64,000 bases of DNA from Paracholeplasma brassicae (GCF_000967915.1 NC_022549.1:124001-188000); one strand, 5' to 3'; counted from the first letter of the stretch, positions 28,131-37,746 are shown. Numbers and translations are program-made. The notes: generated by a model not told the origin, from the sequence alone.

Positions 28131-28549
28131 ATATCTAAAACACTGTAATGTCTCACAAAATAACAACATCTAGATAAGTTTAATATTTCAGGGTAATGCT
28201 TGCATTGTTATAAGCATCAGCAGGGCGAGGTTGTTTGGAGTTGGGTAGTCTACCATTCTGTTCTTTTGTTATCCAACAATATTCTTGTTTTTCTATTAAG
28301 CTTCGAACATTGTTAATATTAAGTTGATTGTTTTCCCATAATCTTTTTAATGAGGAAACAAATGATGATGTTATGCTTGCCAAATCTAGCGGGAAATATG
28401 GGGGAAGCAGAATAGAAAGCATTTCTTGGATAAGGAATTATGTACACAAAAAGTCATATGATTTCACAGTTAGTTTTTATCATGCAATAATTTGTCTCAA
28501 ATTTAGTAATTTTGTCCCAAGATAGTGTATAATGAAATTGGTGATATAA
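28131..28549. other. Upstream region of the AAA/subtilase pair
   Basis: No gene is well supported. A leftward frame (28422-28180) ends in a protein-like tail, LPNSKQPRPADAYNNASITLKY broken here as LPNSKQPRPADAY then NNASITLKY, and may be a remnant. The right part holds the promoter and direct repeats listed separately. Confidence 0.3.
28492..28533 (+). promoter_or_regulatory. Promoter with direct-repeat operator before ietAS
   Basis: TATAAT at 28528-28533. Two direct repeats, TTGTCTCAA (28492-28500) and TTGTCCCAA (28512-28520), are exactly 20 bp apart, two helical turns. They overlap the -35 region, which is otherwise poor, and so look like sites for a dimeric regulator. Confidence 0.5.
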
Positions 28550-29590
28550 ATGAAGAAAAAAAATATAATCAACTTGATTAAATACTACACAGAAAAGAAC
28601 GATTTATTGTTTAAAAATGAGGCGTTTGAGATTGCTCGTTTTTTTGATGCGCATGGCGATCAAGAACTAGCTGAATACATTATGTCTTTGTTATCAGATG
28701 TGAACACATTTGTGCCACAAGAAATAGAAATCAATTCTAGTTTCATGAAGAAATTAGAATTAACTACTGAACCACTACCACTACCTGAATTAATAACAGG
28801 TGACATTAAAGGGATGATTAATGCAATCAACCATAAGATTGGCATGAATAAGTACATATTCGAAGGGGCGCCAGGCACAGGTAAGACGGAAACAGTTAAA
28901 CAAATCGCCCGTTTACTGAATAGACAATTACTATCAATCGAAACAAGCGAATTAGTTGATAGTAAACTAGGACAAACTGCAAAAAATATAGTATCTGTCT
29001 TTGATGAAATAAATAAGCTACGCTATCCTACAAATTATGTCATCTTACTTGATGAATTTGACACGATTGCAATGGATAGAGTCAATGAAAATGATTTACG
29101 CGAAATGGGCAGGGCAACAAGCACCATATTAAAAGAGCTAGATAGACTAAATGAGGGCATTGTTTTAATCGCAACGACAAACATGTATAATAAATTCGAT
29201 AAAGCGCTTATTAGAAGATTCGATGCTGTAATTAACTTTAATCGTTATACACGAGAAGATTTAATTGATATTGCTGAAATCATACTTAATTCATATTTGT
29301 CATTATTTTCTAATGCTAGAAGAGACATCAGATTATTCAGAAAAATCATCAATTTATATGAGATAATTCCTTATCCTGGTGATTTGAAAAATATCATAAA
29401 AACTAGTCTTGGTTTTAGTAACCCTAACAGTGAATATGACTATTTGACTAGATTATTTTCACATGTCAAAGGGGATGTCAAAAAATACGCTTTGACTGAA
29501 CTATATGACTTAGGGTTTACCGTTAGAGAAATAGAAACATTAACGGGTATTTCAAAAAGTCAAGTCTCTAGAGAAATGAAGGAGGATTAA
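28550..29590 (+). CDS. ietA: AAA+ ATPase of an IetAS-type defence pair
   Basis: 346 residues. Walker A GAPGTGKT at 106-113, Walker B VILLDEFD with Asp168-Glu169, sensor-1 ATTN, and an arginine-finger region in ALIRRFDAVINF. About 90 N-terminal residues are helical and have no known motif. The last 35 residues (LGFTVREIETLTGISKSQVSREM) look like a helix-turn-helix, which suggests DNA or partner binding. The gene sits 2 nt before a subtilisin-like protease gene. An AAA ATPase paired with a subtilase is the IetAS phage-defence and plasmid-stability arrangement known from published surveys. The ATPase is thought to control the protease, but mechanism is not settled. Confidence 0.8.
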   Translation: MKKKNIINLIKYYTEKNDLLFKNEAFEIARFFDAHGDQELAEYIMSLLSDVNTFVPQEIEINSSFMKKLELTTEPLPLPELITGDIKGMINAINHKIGMNKYIFEGAPGTGKTETVKQIARLLNRQLLSIETSELVDSKLGQTAKNIVSVFDEINKLRYPTNYVILLDEFDTIAMDRVNENDLREMGRATSTILKELDRLNEGIVLIATTNMYNKFDKALIRRFDAVINFNRYTREDLIDIAEIILNSYLSLFSNARRDIRLFRKIINLYEIIPYPGDLKNIIKTSLGFSNPNSEYDYLTRLFSHVKGDVKKYALTELYDLGFTVREIETLTGISKSQVSREMKED

Positions 29591-29592
29591 TT

Positions 29593-31800
29593 ATGAATGA
29601 TATACTTCACATCAAAGGTATATTTGAACCTAGAGGTAATCCATCCACTCCCGGGGCACCTAAATTGTCTTCAACTGCAAGTCTCAGTGTTGCTCATCTA
29701 GAAAAATTAAAGGCAGATTTAGAAAGCGTAAGTAACAGCTTTTTGAGACAGTCAAAAAAAATAGTTGATGGTGCGATGGTTAGCATATACTATAACAAGG
29801 TTGTTGCTAAAAGCAATCGAACAAGTGCTTTATTTAAACCTCAAGGTGGTAAATCAAATGATACCATTGTTGGTGCTAAATATTCAGACGACGGTAAACA
29901 CATCATTACACACTATGTTACTCATAAACTACTTAATAAGGCTATAAATCTACTTGATCAGGCGATTGACTATACGATTAAGTACTTTAAAGATCCTATT
30001 ACACCTAATGAGTTTAATAATAAGGAAAAGTTCGAAGATATAAAGTTTAACAAGACTGTTTTTTCTAAGAGCACATTTCAAACGATTATTGTTGATTGCT
30101 CCTACATCAACAGTTTTGGTATTGAATACCCTTCATTTGATGTTAAAAAGGATTCTGTTGTGACTTTCTATAAAACAGAGTCAAAAATTGATGAGATCTT
30201 TAAGAAGATTAACTTATCAATTCCTGTATCAAAGATACTTGATCAAACCACAGTTGTACTGACAAAAGAAGAAATAGAAATTCTACTTGAAAATATTCCA
30301 TACCTAATCTCTATGGCAGTTGAAGATTTATCGACATATTCACCAAGTGATTTTCATGAGTCTTATAAAAACGAAACCATAACAATACCAAAACCGAAAG
30401 ATGAACCTACCATTGGTGTAATTGATACACTATTTGATGATAGAGTGTATTTTAGTGAATGGGTAGACTATCATCAATTAGTGAGTAATGATATTGCGAC
30501 TGAAAAAGATAAGACGCACGGAACAAGAGTAAGTTCAATAATCGTTGATGGGCATAGACTAAACCCACAACTAGATGACGGATGTGGCCATTTTAAAGTA
30601 AGACATTTTGGTGTAGCAACAGCAGGTAGATATAGCTCTATTACCATTATGAGAGAAATCAAAAAAATAGTGATTAATAACCCCGATATCAGGGTTTGGA
30701 ATTTATCACTTGGATCTAATGAAGAAATTCATCGAAATTTTGTGTCTATTGAAGCTGCAGCACTAGATGAGCTTCAATATGAACAAGATATTATTTTTGT
30801 CATCGCCGGGACAAACGACAATCAACATTTACAAAGAAAAATCGGTGCACCCGCTGATTCAATTAATGCAGCAGTCGTAAATTCCGTAAAGAAAAATCGT
30901 GAACCTGCACTATACGCTAGAAAAGGACCTGTTTTAGACTTTTTTACTAAACCTGACATTAGCTATTATGGAGGCACATCAGATAATCCTTTAAGAGCAT
31001 GTGATGGAAATGGAGAAGCACTCGTTGCAGGTACATCTTATGCTAGTCCCTGGATTGCAAGAAAACTATCGTATTTAATTGATGTTCTAGGATTTAATAG
31101 AGAAATAGCCAAAGCAATGATAATTGATTCAGCTGTTGGATGGCATCATTCAACAAACGTTTTTACAGGACATGGTATTGTACCGATAAAAATCGACGAA
31201 ATTGTAAAATCAAAGAAAGATGAAATCAGATTTGTGTTATCTGGAGTTTCAACTGCTTATGAAACGTACAACTATAGATTTCCTATTCCATTTTATAAGA
31301 ATGAGTACCCGTTTATTGCAAGAGCAACGCTTTGTTATTTTCCTAAATGTTCAAGAAGTCAAGGTGTGGATTACACAAATACAGAGTTAGATTTATATTT
31401 TGGCAGAATCAATGATGAAAACAAGCTGAAGTCAATTAACAACAATAAGCAAAGCTCTAATGAAGGTCCTGTTGATGAAGAAACCAGTAGAAAAGAATTC
31501 GGCAAATGGGATAATGTTAAACATATTCAAGATAAAAGTGTAAGTTCACCAAAACCCAAGAAAGTATATTCATCCAGATTATGGGGAATGAAAATTGTAT
31601 CTAAGGATAGACTAGGGTATAATGATGGTTTAGATATTAGATTTGGCGTCGTAGTGACATTAAAAGAGTTAAATGGCATTAATAGGATAGAAGATTTCAT
31701 TCAACTATTCAGTTTAAATGGATGGATAGTAAATAGAATAGATATCAAATCCAGAATTAATATTTATGAAAAAGCAGAGGAAACGATTGAGTTTGAATAA
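29593..31800 (+). CDS. ietS: Subtilisin-like serine protease of an IetAS-type defence pair
   Basis: 735 residues, with GGAGG just upstream overlapping the end of the ATPase gene. The S8 catalytic triad is complete: Asp278 in IGVIDT, His309 in KTHGTRVSS, Ser482 in GTSYASPW; the oxyanion Asn lies in VIAGTNDN. About 270 residues precede the catalytic domain and about 200 follow, with a KRK-rich linker near 610-650. There is no signal peptide, so the protease is cytosolic, unlike most secreted subtilases, as expected for the IetS partner of the AAA ATPase. A terminator follows. Confidence 0.85.
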   Translation: MNDILHIKGIFEPRGNPSTPGAPKLSSTASLSVAHLEKLKADLESVSNSFLRQSKKIVDGAMVSIYYNKVVAKSNRTSALFKPQGGKSNDTIVGAKYSDDGKHIITHYVTHKLLNKAINLLDQAIDYTIKYFKDPITPNEFNNKEKFEDIKFNKTVFSKSTFQTIIVDCSYINSFGIEYPSFDVKKDSVVTFYKTESKIDEIFKKINLSIPVSKILDQTTVVLTKEEIEILLENIPYLISMAVEDLSTYSPSDFHESYKNETITIPKPKDEPTIGVIDTLFDDRVYFSEWVDYHQLVSNDIATEKDKTHGTRVSSIIVDGHRLNPQLDDGCGHFKVRHFGVATAGRYSSITIMREIKKIVINNPDIRVWNLSLGSNEEIHRNFVSIEAAALDELQYEQDIIFVIAGTNDNQHLQRKIGAPADSINAAVVNSVKKNREPALYARKGPVLDFFTKPDISYYGGTSDNPLRACDGNGEALVAGTSYASPWIARKLSYLIDVLGFNREIAKAMIIDSAVGWHHSTNVFTGHGIVPIKIDEIVKSKKDEIRFVLSGVSTAYETYNYRFPIPFYKNEYPFIARATLCYFPKCSRSQGVDYTNTELDLYFGRINDENKLKSINNNKQSSNEGPVDEETSRKEFGKWDNVKHIQDKSVSSPKPKKVYSSRLWGMKIVSKDRLGYNDGLDIRFGVVVTLKELNGINRIEDFIQLFSLNGWIVNRIDIKSRINIYEKAEETIEFE

Positions 31801-31876
31801 CATTTAGCTTGGAAATAGTAAGAGATTTGATTTTCAAATACATATTATTTTACGAAGTAACTATATACTAGATACT

Positions 31877-31907
31877 ATAAAACACTATATTTTTTATAGT
31901 GTTTTAT
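31877..31907 (+). terminator. Terminator of ietAS operon
   Basis: ATAAAACACTATA pairs with TATAGTGTTTTAT around a T-rich loop. Confidence 0.8.
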
Positions 31908-32326
31908 TTGTTTATTGCCATTTTTCGTCAAAATCACAAAATGAAAATGTTATTATTTATCATTAATTAATCCAACCGATTAAATAATTAAATATCATCC
32001 TTTCAGTCGGTTTCAAAATGCAAATTTCCATTTGTGTCTAGAAAAATCTAAATAATGACAAATATGGCCTATACAAAAGTGTAAAGATATGAAATAATAA
32101 ACTTACTATGGTTTTAAAAATGATATCAAAATTAGTGAATTGAAGTTTATAACTTATCATTAATCTCATGATCTATACAATAGATTTTACGGTTATAAAA
32201 CAATCCCTGTTCAATTCTTGTCAGACATTGTATAGATAATGTTGTGTTAATGAGAGGATTGTGAAGACTGTTTCGTCTGAACATTGATATTTAATCGAAA
32301 CGAACTATAAAGGAGAGAGTAATTAT
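31908..32326. other. Long leader region before ABC exporter
   Basis: No gene. It holds the box promoter at 32057-32098, leaving a leader of about 230 nt. Inside the leader are a second possible promoter (TTGTCA near 32218) and a small hairpin AGAC/GTCT near 32266-32280. Confidence 0.4.
32057..32098 (+). promoter_or_regulatory. Promoter with shared box (site A)
   Basis: Box GACAAATATGGCCTA (32057-32071), 21 nt, -10 AATAAT (32093-32098). Same box and spacing as at five other promoters in the window. It lies upstream of the ABC exporter gene at 32327. Confidence 0.6.
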
Positions 32327-34447
32327 ATGATCATACTTCAAAATATACTTAAAACATACGACAATAAGACAACGACACTAAAGATTGATGAACTCACTTT
32401 TGAGTCAACAGGGTTAGTATCGATTATCGGTGATAATGGTAGTGGTAAATCAACCTTGTTAAATATCATTGGGTTATTAGACATGGATTTCACAGGTGAT
32501 TACACGATTAATTCACTTAATGTAGAAAACTACAGTATCAGTAAATTAAGAGGACAAGTCTTCGATTATATATTTCAAGATTTAAATTTGATTGAAGATA
32601 TCTCAATCAAGGATAACATTAATCTAAAATCATCGTTATATAACTTACCAATAATCAGTGACACTGATAAACAAAAACTCAAAAGAAGACCTAATCAATT
32701 AAGTGGTGGAGAAAAGCAGCTACAAGCTTTAAACCGTGTTTTATACTCTAATTCACAAATTGTTATTTGTGACGAACCAACAGCTAACCTTGATGTCACA
32801 AATAAAAGAATTGTATTTGAAAAGTTAAAGGATTTATCAAAGACAAAACTTGTTCTTTTAGTATCACATGACATTGAATTAGTAAATGAATTTTCAGATA
32901 GAGTAATTACCCTAAGACAAGGTGAAGTTATATCAGATGTTTTAATTAATGAAACCAAACCAATAGATAAGATAGAAGTAAAAGATTTAAAACTGAATCA
33001 TAAACCGATAGTTAGACTGGCTTTAATCTATATGAAAAACCACTTGATGAAATTGATCTCAATGACGAGCATTTCATTACTATTCTTACTGTTGACGTTA
33101 ACACTGGTTTCATTTATCAATTTTGATCTAGTTAATGCAATTTCAACAGTGATAAAAGAAGACACTTATATCACCGTTGAAAGAAGAGCGTATGAGATAT
33201 TTGAGTATATAGATTATGAGACTTATATCACATCAAGTCTAGATTATATACCAATGACAAATAGTTTAATCGATACTGATTATGATGTGATTGTGGGTAA
33301 AGTCAGATTTACAGACACGGTATCACTAGGTGAAAGTGAAGCCTTAATCAATAAGGATTACTTCATAGAGTACTATCAAAAAGATGTGATAGATAATGAT
33401 ATTTATGTCGTTAATGGCATCAATCGTTATGAATTAAGATTAGTCGGGTTTACAAACGAAGAAGGTGTCATCGCTTCTAAGAAATCATTAAAGAGTGAAT
33501 TAGACCTCTATTCAAGACCAACCATCACAGGGGGATTATTTCTTATTTCAAATACTCAAGATGATTATGGTTATTTGACAAAGAATATTACTTATATTTC
33601 ATTGTCACAACTGAAAACCATGACAGGTTATACTTATGAAAATGAAATAACGGGTAATGAAGTATTACTTTCAAATGACCTTTATCAGTATATAGGTGGT
33701 TCTAACATAGGTACAGTATTAACATTTAATTCTTTTGAATCTATACAATCTAAAAACTTACACAAGAGTTTAGTTAACCTTAATGACTATTATCCAAATG
33801 GTGCCATTTATCATGGGATTGTAACGAGTCCTGCCGGTACGCTCTTTAATCGAACGATTGTCGTCTCAGATGAAGTATTTATGGATTTAATTGATGAAAT
33901 ACCTTATTTTGATCGTATTGAACTTAGAGTAACAAAAGATAACAAAGAAAGAATTGCACAGTTTATTGTGGATAATAATCTAGATAGTGAAAATCCTGAA
34001 CTTGGATTCTTATTAAATCATTCAAATGAGATTAACAAGATCAAAAACATTGTTGTTATCTTGATTGTATTATTTGTCGCTGCAACACTCATATTAATGG
34101 TTAATTATGCTAATGAGGTTATCCTTAATAAGCGAATCGAGATTGGCTTATTACAGACTTATGGTGTCTCAAAACCAGGCTCACTGTTATCCACGGTTAT
34201 TTGTATTCTAGTGCCCTTACTTAGTGTGATTATACTGAGTCTAATACTTTCATTTGGTGTGTTTGATGTTATAAATTCAACAATGAAGAGTATCAATAAT
34301 CAATATAGCTTCAAGGTACTTGTATTAACAAATGAACATATACTGATTTACGGGTTATTAGTATTGATGATATTTGTGATGACTTCTACAATAGCTATGA
34401 TTAAAATATCTAAACTGTCACCAAAAAACATATTCAACTTAAATTAG
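32327..34447 (+). CDS. ABC exporter, ATPase fused to FtsX-like permease
   Basis: 706 residues after a GGAGAGAG ribosome site. N-terminal ATPase: Walker A GDNGSGKS near 36-43, LSGGEKQ signature, Walker B VICDEPTANLD and SHD switch. A helix near 240 starts the permease, an external domain of about 300 residues follows, and three C-terminal helices end it, with an FtsX core (LIVLFVAATLILMVNYANEV). This is the MacB-like layout in one chain, a family that exports peptides or toxins or senses antimicrobial peptides. A box-type promoter lies upstream. No partner gene is adjacent, so it probably forms a homodimer. Confidence 0.85.
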   Translation: MIILQNILKTYDNKTTTLKIDELTFESTGLVSIIGDNGSGKSTLLNIIGLLDMDFTGDYTINSLNVENYSISKLRGQVFDYIFQDLNLIEDISIKDNINLKSSLYNLPIISDTDKQKLKRRPNQLSGGEKQLQALNRVLYSNSQIVICDEPTANLDVTNKRIVFEKLKDLSKTKLVLLVSHDIELVNEFSDRVITLRQGEVISDVLINETKPIDKIEVKDLKLNHKPIVRLALIYMKNHLMKLISMTSISLLFLLLTLTLVSFINFDLVNAISTVIKEDTYITVERRAYEIFEYIDYETYITSSLDYIPMTNSLIDTDYDVIVGKVRFTDTVSLGESEALINKDYFIEYYQKDVIDNDIYVVNGINRYELRLVGFTNEEGVIASKKSLKSELDLYSRPTITGGLFLISNTQDDYGYLTKNITYISLSQLKTMTGYTYENEITGNEVLLSNDLYQYIGGSNIGTVLTFNSFESIQSKNLHKSLVNLNDYYPNGAIYHGIVTSPAGTLFNRTIVVSDEVFMDLIDEIPYFDRIELRVTKDNKERIAQFIVDNNLDSENPELGFLLNHSNEINKIKNIVVILIVLFVAATLILMVNYANEVILNKRIEIGLLQTYGVSKPGSLLSTVICILVPLLSVIILSLILSFGVFDVINSTMKSINNQYSFKVLVLTNEHILIYGLLVLMIFVMTSTIAMIKISKLSPKNIFNLN

Positions 34448-34467
34448 ACATAAGTGATTATGAAATC

Positions 34468-34503
34468 AAAAAAACAAGTGCCATTTTTGAGCACTTGTTT
34501 TTA
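34468..34503. terminator. Bidirectional terminator
   Basis: AAAAAACAAGTGC pairs with GCACTTGTTTTT between the ABC exporter gene and the convergent FAD dehydrogenase gene. Confidence 0.85.
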
Positions 34504-34517
34504 CGTTTAGTTGAGTA

Positions 34518-36116
34518 TTATAAACCATAAACTTTGATTAGTCGTTCAACTTGTTTTAATCCATCAACGGCAGAAGACATAATACCACCTGCATAACCAG
34601 CACCTTCACCCATTGGGTAGATGCCTTTGATGTTTGACATGCCTTCGTCATCTCTTAGTATTCTAATCGGTGATGAACTTCTGGTTTCTACACCAGTTAA
34701 TACGGCATCAGCCATCGCAAAGCCTTTAATCTTATGATCAAAGTCAATGAGGGCTTCTCTTAAGGTATCAGTGACGTAGTTAGGTAGGATATCTGAGAGT
34801 TTTACAAAACGATAACCAGGTAGGTAGGTTGGTTTAACACTACCGATCTTAGTAGATACTCTATCTTCTAAGAAGTCACCGACTAATTGAATAGGTGCGT
34901 AGTAGTTCTTACCAACAACTTCAAATGCTTTTTGTTCAATTGCTCTTTGGAAATACATCCCAGCAAGTGGGTGATCACTATGAAAGTCTTTTGGTAGAAC
35001 GTTCACTAGTAAGGCTGCGTTTGCGTTATCGCCATCTCTTTTTGATTCGCTCATGCCGTTAGTAACAACCCCACCTTCTTCAGAGGTCGCACACATCACA
35101 TAACCACCAGGGCACATACAGAAGCTATAAGCGCTTCTACCGGTTTTACTTTGATAACTCAGTTTATAGGCTGCTGGTTCTAAGTACTGTGCAAAGTCAC
35201 CATACTGTGACTGATTGATTAAGCTTTGTGGGTGTTCGATTCTAACACCCAATGAAAAAGCTTTTTGTTCAATGTTAAGACCTTTTTGATAAATTGTCTC
35301 AAAGGTTTCTCTTGCGCTATGGCCAATACCCATTAAGCATAGATCGGTTAGAATGACTTCCTTGTGGTTAACCACTAAGGATTTTAATTCATTATTTTCT
35401 ATGTTGAAGTCAGTCACGAAACTATTAAAACGAACTTCACCACCAAGAGAGATGATTTCTTTTCTGATGTTTTTGATAATTTCCTTTAAGACGTTTGTAC
35501 CAACGTGTGGTTTATTGTTATATAAGATTTCTTTTGGTGCGCCGTGTTTGTGTAGGGCTTCTAAGACGTAGTGACAACGGAAGTCATTGATGAGTGTGGT
35601 GAGTTTACCATCACTAAAGGTACCGGCACCACCTTCACCAAATAAAATCGTACTTGATTCATTGTAGTTTCCTGTTTGCCAGAAGGCTTCGACGTTTTTT
35701 GTTCTAGTATCGGCATCAAGACCGCGCTCTAAGACGATGGGATTATAGCCAAGTCTTGCGAGTAATAGACTTGCGAATATACCTGAGGGGCCAAAACCGA
35801 TTACGACTGGTCTGTGTTTGAGTTTTAAATCGCCTGTAATCGTAGGGTTGAAGTTTGGTGTTGTAGCTATGCTGCAATTAGGGTATTTACGGGATAAGAT
35901 TTTTTGTTCATCTCTACAGACTAAATCAACTGAATAGACATAAATGACTTGATGCTTTTTTCTAGCATCGATGGCTTTTTTAAATATGCTTAGTTCGATG
36001 ACATCCGATTTCTTGATTTTGTATTTATCATTTAAGAGTTGGTATAATAACTCAATTTCTTTATTGTCGTCAGTCACCAATTGGACAGGTATTTTTAGTT
36101 CAGTTAATCTAATCAT
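34518..36116 (-). CDS. FAD-dependent dehydrogenase (COG2509-type)
   Basis: 532 residues. An N-terminal domain of about 95 residues precedes the FAD-binding Rossmann motif VVIGFGPSGIFASLLLARLG near 104-123. LFGEGGAGTFSDGKL and the C-terminal GEGAGYAGGIMSSAVDGL, which closes the FAD site, are typical of the uncharacterised FAD dehydrogenase family COG2509. It is cytosolic; the substrate is unknown. The gene is transcribed alone towards the terminator shared with the ABC gene. Confidence 0.85.
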   Translation of the reverse strand: MIRLTELKIPVQLVTDDNKEIELLYQLLNDKYKIKKSDVIELSIFKKAIDARKKHQVIYVYSVDLVCRDEQKILSRKYPNCSIATTPNFNPTITGDLKLKHRPVVIGFGPSGIFASLLLARLGYNPIVLERGLDADTRTKNVEAFWQTGNYNESSTILFGEGGAGTFSDGKLTTLINDFRCHYVLEALHKHGAPKEILYNNKPHVGTNVLKEIIKNIRKEIISLGGEVRFNSFVTDFNIENNELKSLVVNHKEVILTDLCLMGIGHSARETFETIYQKGLNIEQKAFSLGVRIEHPQSLINQSQYGDFAQYLEPAAYKLSYQSKTGRSAYSFCMCPGGYVMCATSEEGGVVTNGMSESKRDGDNANAALLVNVLPKDFHSDHPLAGMYFQRAIEQKAFEVVGKNYYAPIQLVGDFLEDRVSTKIGSVKPTYLPGYRFVKLSDILPNYVTDTLREALIDFDHKIKGFAMADAVLTGVETRSSSPIRILRDDEGMSNIKGIYPMGEGAGYAGGIMSSAVDGLKQVERLIKVYGL

Positions 36117-36236
36117 AGGGTTTCTCCTTTATATGTAGTTAAGTTCTAACCACATCGTTTTGTTTTCCTAATAAATTATACACTAAAAGCACTCATTAAT
36201 ATAGAAATAGATAAATGAGTCGTTTATAAATAAAAT

Positions 36237-36278
36237 AAACAAGAACGCCAACGATTCAATACCTTGGCGTTCTTGTTT
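36237..36278. terminator. Strong bidirectional terminator
   Basis: AAACAAGAACGCCA pairs with TGGCGTTCTTGTTT. It ends the leftward small membrane protein gene and shields the FAD dehydrogenase promoter. Confidence 0.85.
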
Positions 36279-36341
36279 ACTTTAGTGTTTAGGAATCAAA
36301 AAATGATCCAAATTAAAAAAAGAGCTTAATCGTTGATTGAA

Positions 36342-36464
36342 CTATAGTAGTTTATCATCGTCTTTATCATCATCATCTTCATTGATTGCGCCCATGATGA
36401 CTTTAAATAGACCAAAGAGGACTAGTAAACCTACCATACCGATAAGTAACCAAGAGGACATCAT
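36342..36464 (-). CDS. Small single-span membrane protein with acidic tail, 40 aa
   Basis: Too short for usual gene finders. Starts at one of two adjacent ATGs (36464 or 36461). One membrane helix (WLLIGMVGLLVLFGLFKVIM) is followed by NEDDDDKDDDKLL. The start lacks a good ribosome site of its own. However, a strong AAAGGAGAT site and an ATG lie upstream in the same frame, separated by a TGA (see the leader ORF). A terminator follows at 36237-36278. Without the TGA the product would be 54 residues. The role is unknown; tiny membrane proteins of this kind often modulate larger membrane complexes. Confidence 0.55.
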   Translation of the reverse strand: MMSSWLLIGMVGLLVLFGLFKVIMGAINEDDDDKDDDKLL

Positions 36465-36479
36465 TTGATTTTCAATGCT

Positions 36480-36506
36480 TCAAAGTAAATCATTACAAGG
36501 AAGCAT
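36480..36506 (-). CDS. Eight-codon leader ORF in frame with the small membrane protein
   Basis: MLPCNDLL then TGA. It has the best ribosome site of the locus (AAAGGAGAT, 36517-36509). Five sense codons separate its TGA from the next in-frame ATG. It may act by termination-reinitiation, be read through, or mark a point mutation in a once longer gene. Confidence 0.4.
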   Translation of the reverse strand: MLPCNDLL

Positions 36507-36791
36507 TGATCTCCTTTCATTAAAAGTTGTATCTTTCTAGAATAAATTGATAATTGAAACTAGATGTTGCACTCAAATGTGTTTGAATCTTGTGATTGAT
36601 GTGTTTTTTATCACTAATGGTTTGATGACTTTATTGTATCATAAGAAACGTAGAAATAAGTATTATCAGTTGATAAACGATTAGAACGAAAAGACTTATA
36701 ACAATCCTTAGTTTCCTAAATCATATGGTATTTGTTATCAAATAAAACTGGATGAGGTAATGAGAGTACTTCAATAAATTAATTATAATAA

Positions 36792-36833
36792 TCACTATGC
36801 GCCCTATGAAAATGGTTAGATTAGTGATATGAT
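36792..36833 (+). promoter_or_regulatory. Promoter with shared box (site B)
   Basis: Box TCACTATGCGCCCTA (36792-36806), 21 nt, -10 TATGAT (36828-36833). It is the most diverged copy but keeps the CCCTA end and the exact spacing. It lies 76 nt before the DUF5131 gene. Confidence 0.5.
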
Positions 36834-36909
36834 TAGATATGAAGGTAAATAAACTAAGAAGTGCAATAAGATGGAACGATATGTTCTATTATAGATTGAA
36901 GGTGAAGAC

Positions 36910-37629
36910 ATGATATGGAACCCGTGGCGAGGCTGTCATAAGGTGAGTGATGGTTGCAAGTATTGTTACACCCACAAAGGCGATATCAAACGCAATATGG
37001 ACACCAATCAAATCATAAAAACCAAAGATTTTTATAAGCCGATTGAAAAAAAGAAGGACGGCTCCTATAAGATTGCCCCAGGCAGTCTTGTTTATGTCTG
37101 TTTTAGTTCCGACTTTTTGATAGAAGAGGCGGATCCTTGGCGTATGGAAGCCTATTTGATGATGAAAGAACGACCTGACTTACACTTTCTATTTTTAACC
37201 AAGCGCATCGAGCGGTTTTATGAGGTTTTACCAAGTGATTATACAGAATCACTAACACATTTAACGATTGGTGTATCGGTTGAAAATCAAGAACAAGCAG
37301 ATAAACGATTGGCATTCTTTAGTAAACTACCCATCAAACATAAAAACATCATCTGTCAGCCACTGATTGGGCCAATCAACCTAGAACCCTATTTGGATGG
37401 GGTAGAACTGGTTGTGGTTGGCGGTGAACAAGACATAAACGCAAGACCACTCGATTACAACTGGGTCTTAGGAATAAAAGAGGTTTGTATCAAAAAGAAT
37501 GTGTCTTTTTCCTTTAGACAATGTGGCACACATTTTATTAAAGATGGATTGAGTTATCAAATACCAACCAGAGAGTTGATGAAACAAGCAAGAAAAGCCT
37601 CAATTGATTATGTCGCACTTAAAGAATAA
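36910..37629 (+). CDS. DUF5131 family protein (phage Gp37/Gp68-like)
   Basis: 239 residues starting MIWNPWRGCHKVSDGCKYCY, the diagnostic DUF5131 opening with Cys-x6-Cys-x2-Cys that may bind a metal or iron-sulfur cluster. FLFLTKRIERF and the C-terminal RQCGTHF with further His/Cys follow the family. These proteins resemble reduced radical-SAM-like TIM barrels and occur in phages and bacteria; the reaction is not known to me. Single gene, downstream of a box-type promoter. Confidence 0.8.
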   Translation: MIWNPWRGCHKVSDGCKYCYTHKGDIKRNMDTNQIIKTKDFYKPIEKKKDGSYKIAPGSLVYVCFSSDFLIEEADPWRMEAYLMMKERPDLHFLFLTKRIERFYEVLPSDYTESLTHLTIGVSVENQEQADKRLAFFSKLPIKHKNIICQPLIGPINLEPYLDGVELVVVGGEQDINARPLDYNWVLGIKEVCIKKNVSFSFRQCGTHFIKDGLSYQIPTRELMKQARKASIDYVALKE

Positions 37630-37717
37630 GCCAATCAATCATTCTTAAAGATCTCATGAATGTAATTACCTCTTCATAAGAGGCGTGAGAATAATTAATT
37701 CATAGTTATTTCTTTGT

Positions 37718-37746
37718 TTGCATAAATCAACTAGTTAGTATATAAT
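37718..37746 (+). promoter_or_regulatory. Promoter of lipoprotein gene
   Basis: TTGCAT (37718-37723), 17 nt, TATAAT (37741-37746), 36 nt before the start codon, which follows GGGAGGAAAG. Confidence 0.65.

Noticed and set aside
28180-28525. Short overlapping ORFs on both strands before ietAS
   Set aside because: No ribosome sites or recognisable domains; the rightward one runs into the promoter region. At best a leftward gene remnant.
36480-36482. TGA read as tryptophan (genetic code 4) or selenocysteine
   Set aside because: TGA ends many genes here at sensible places, and no SECIS-like hairpin is obvious; only local readthrough or reinitiation remains possible.
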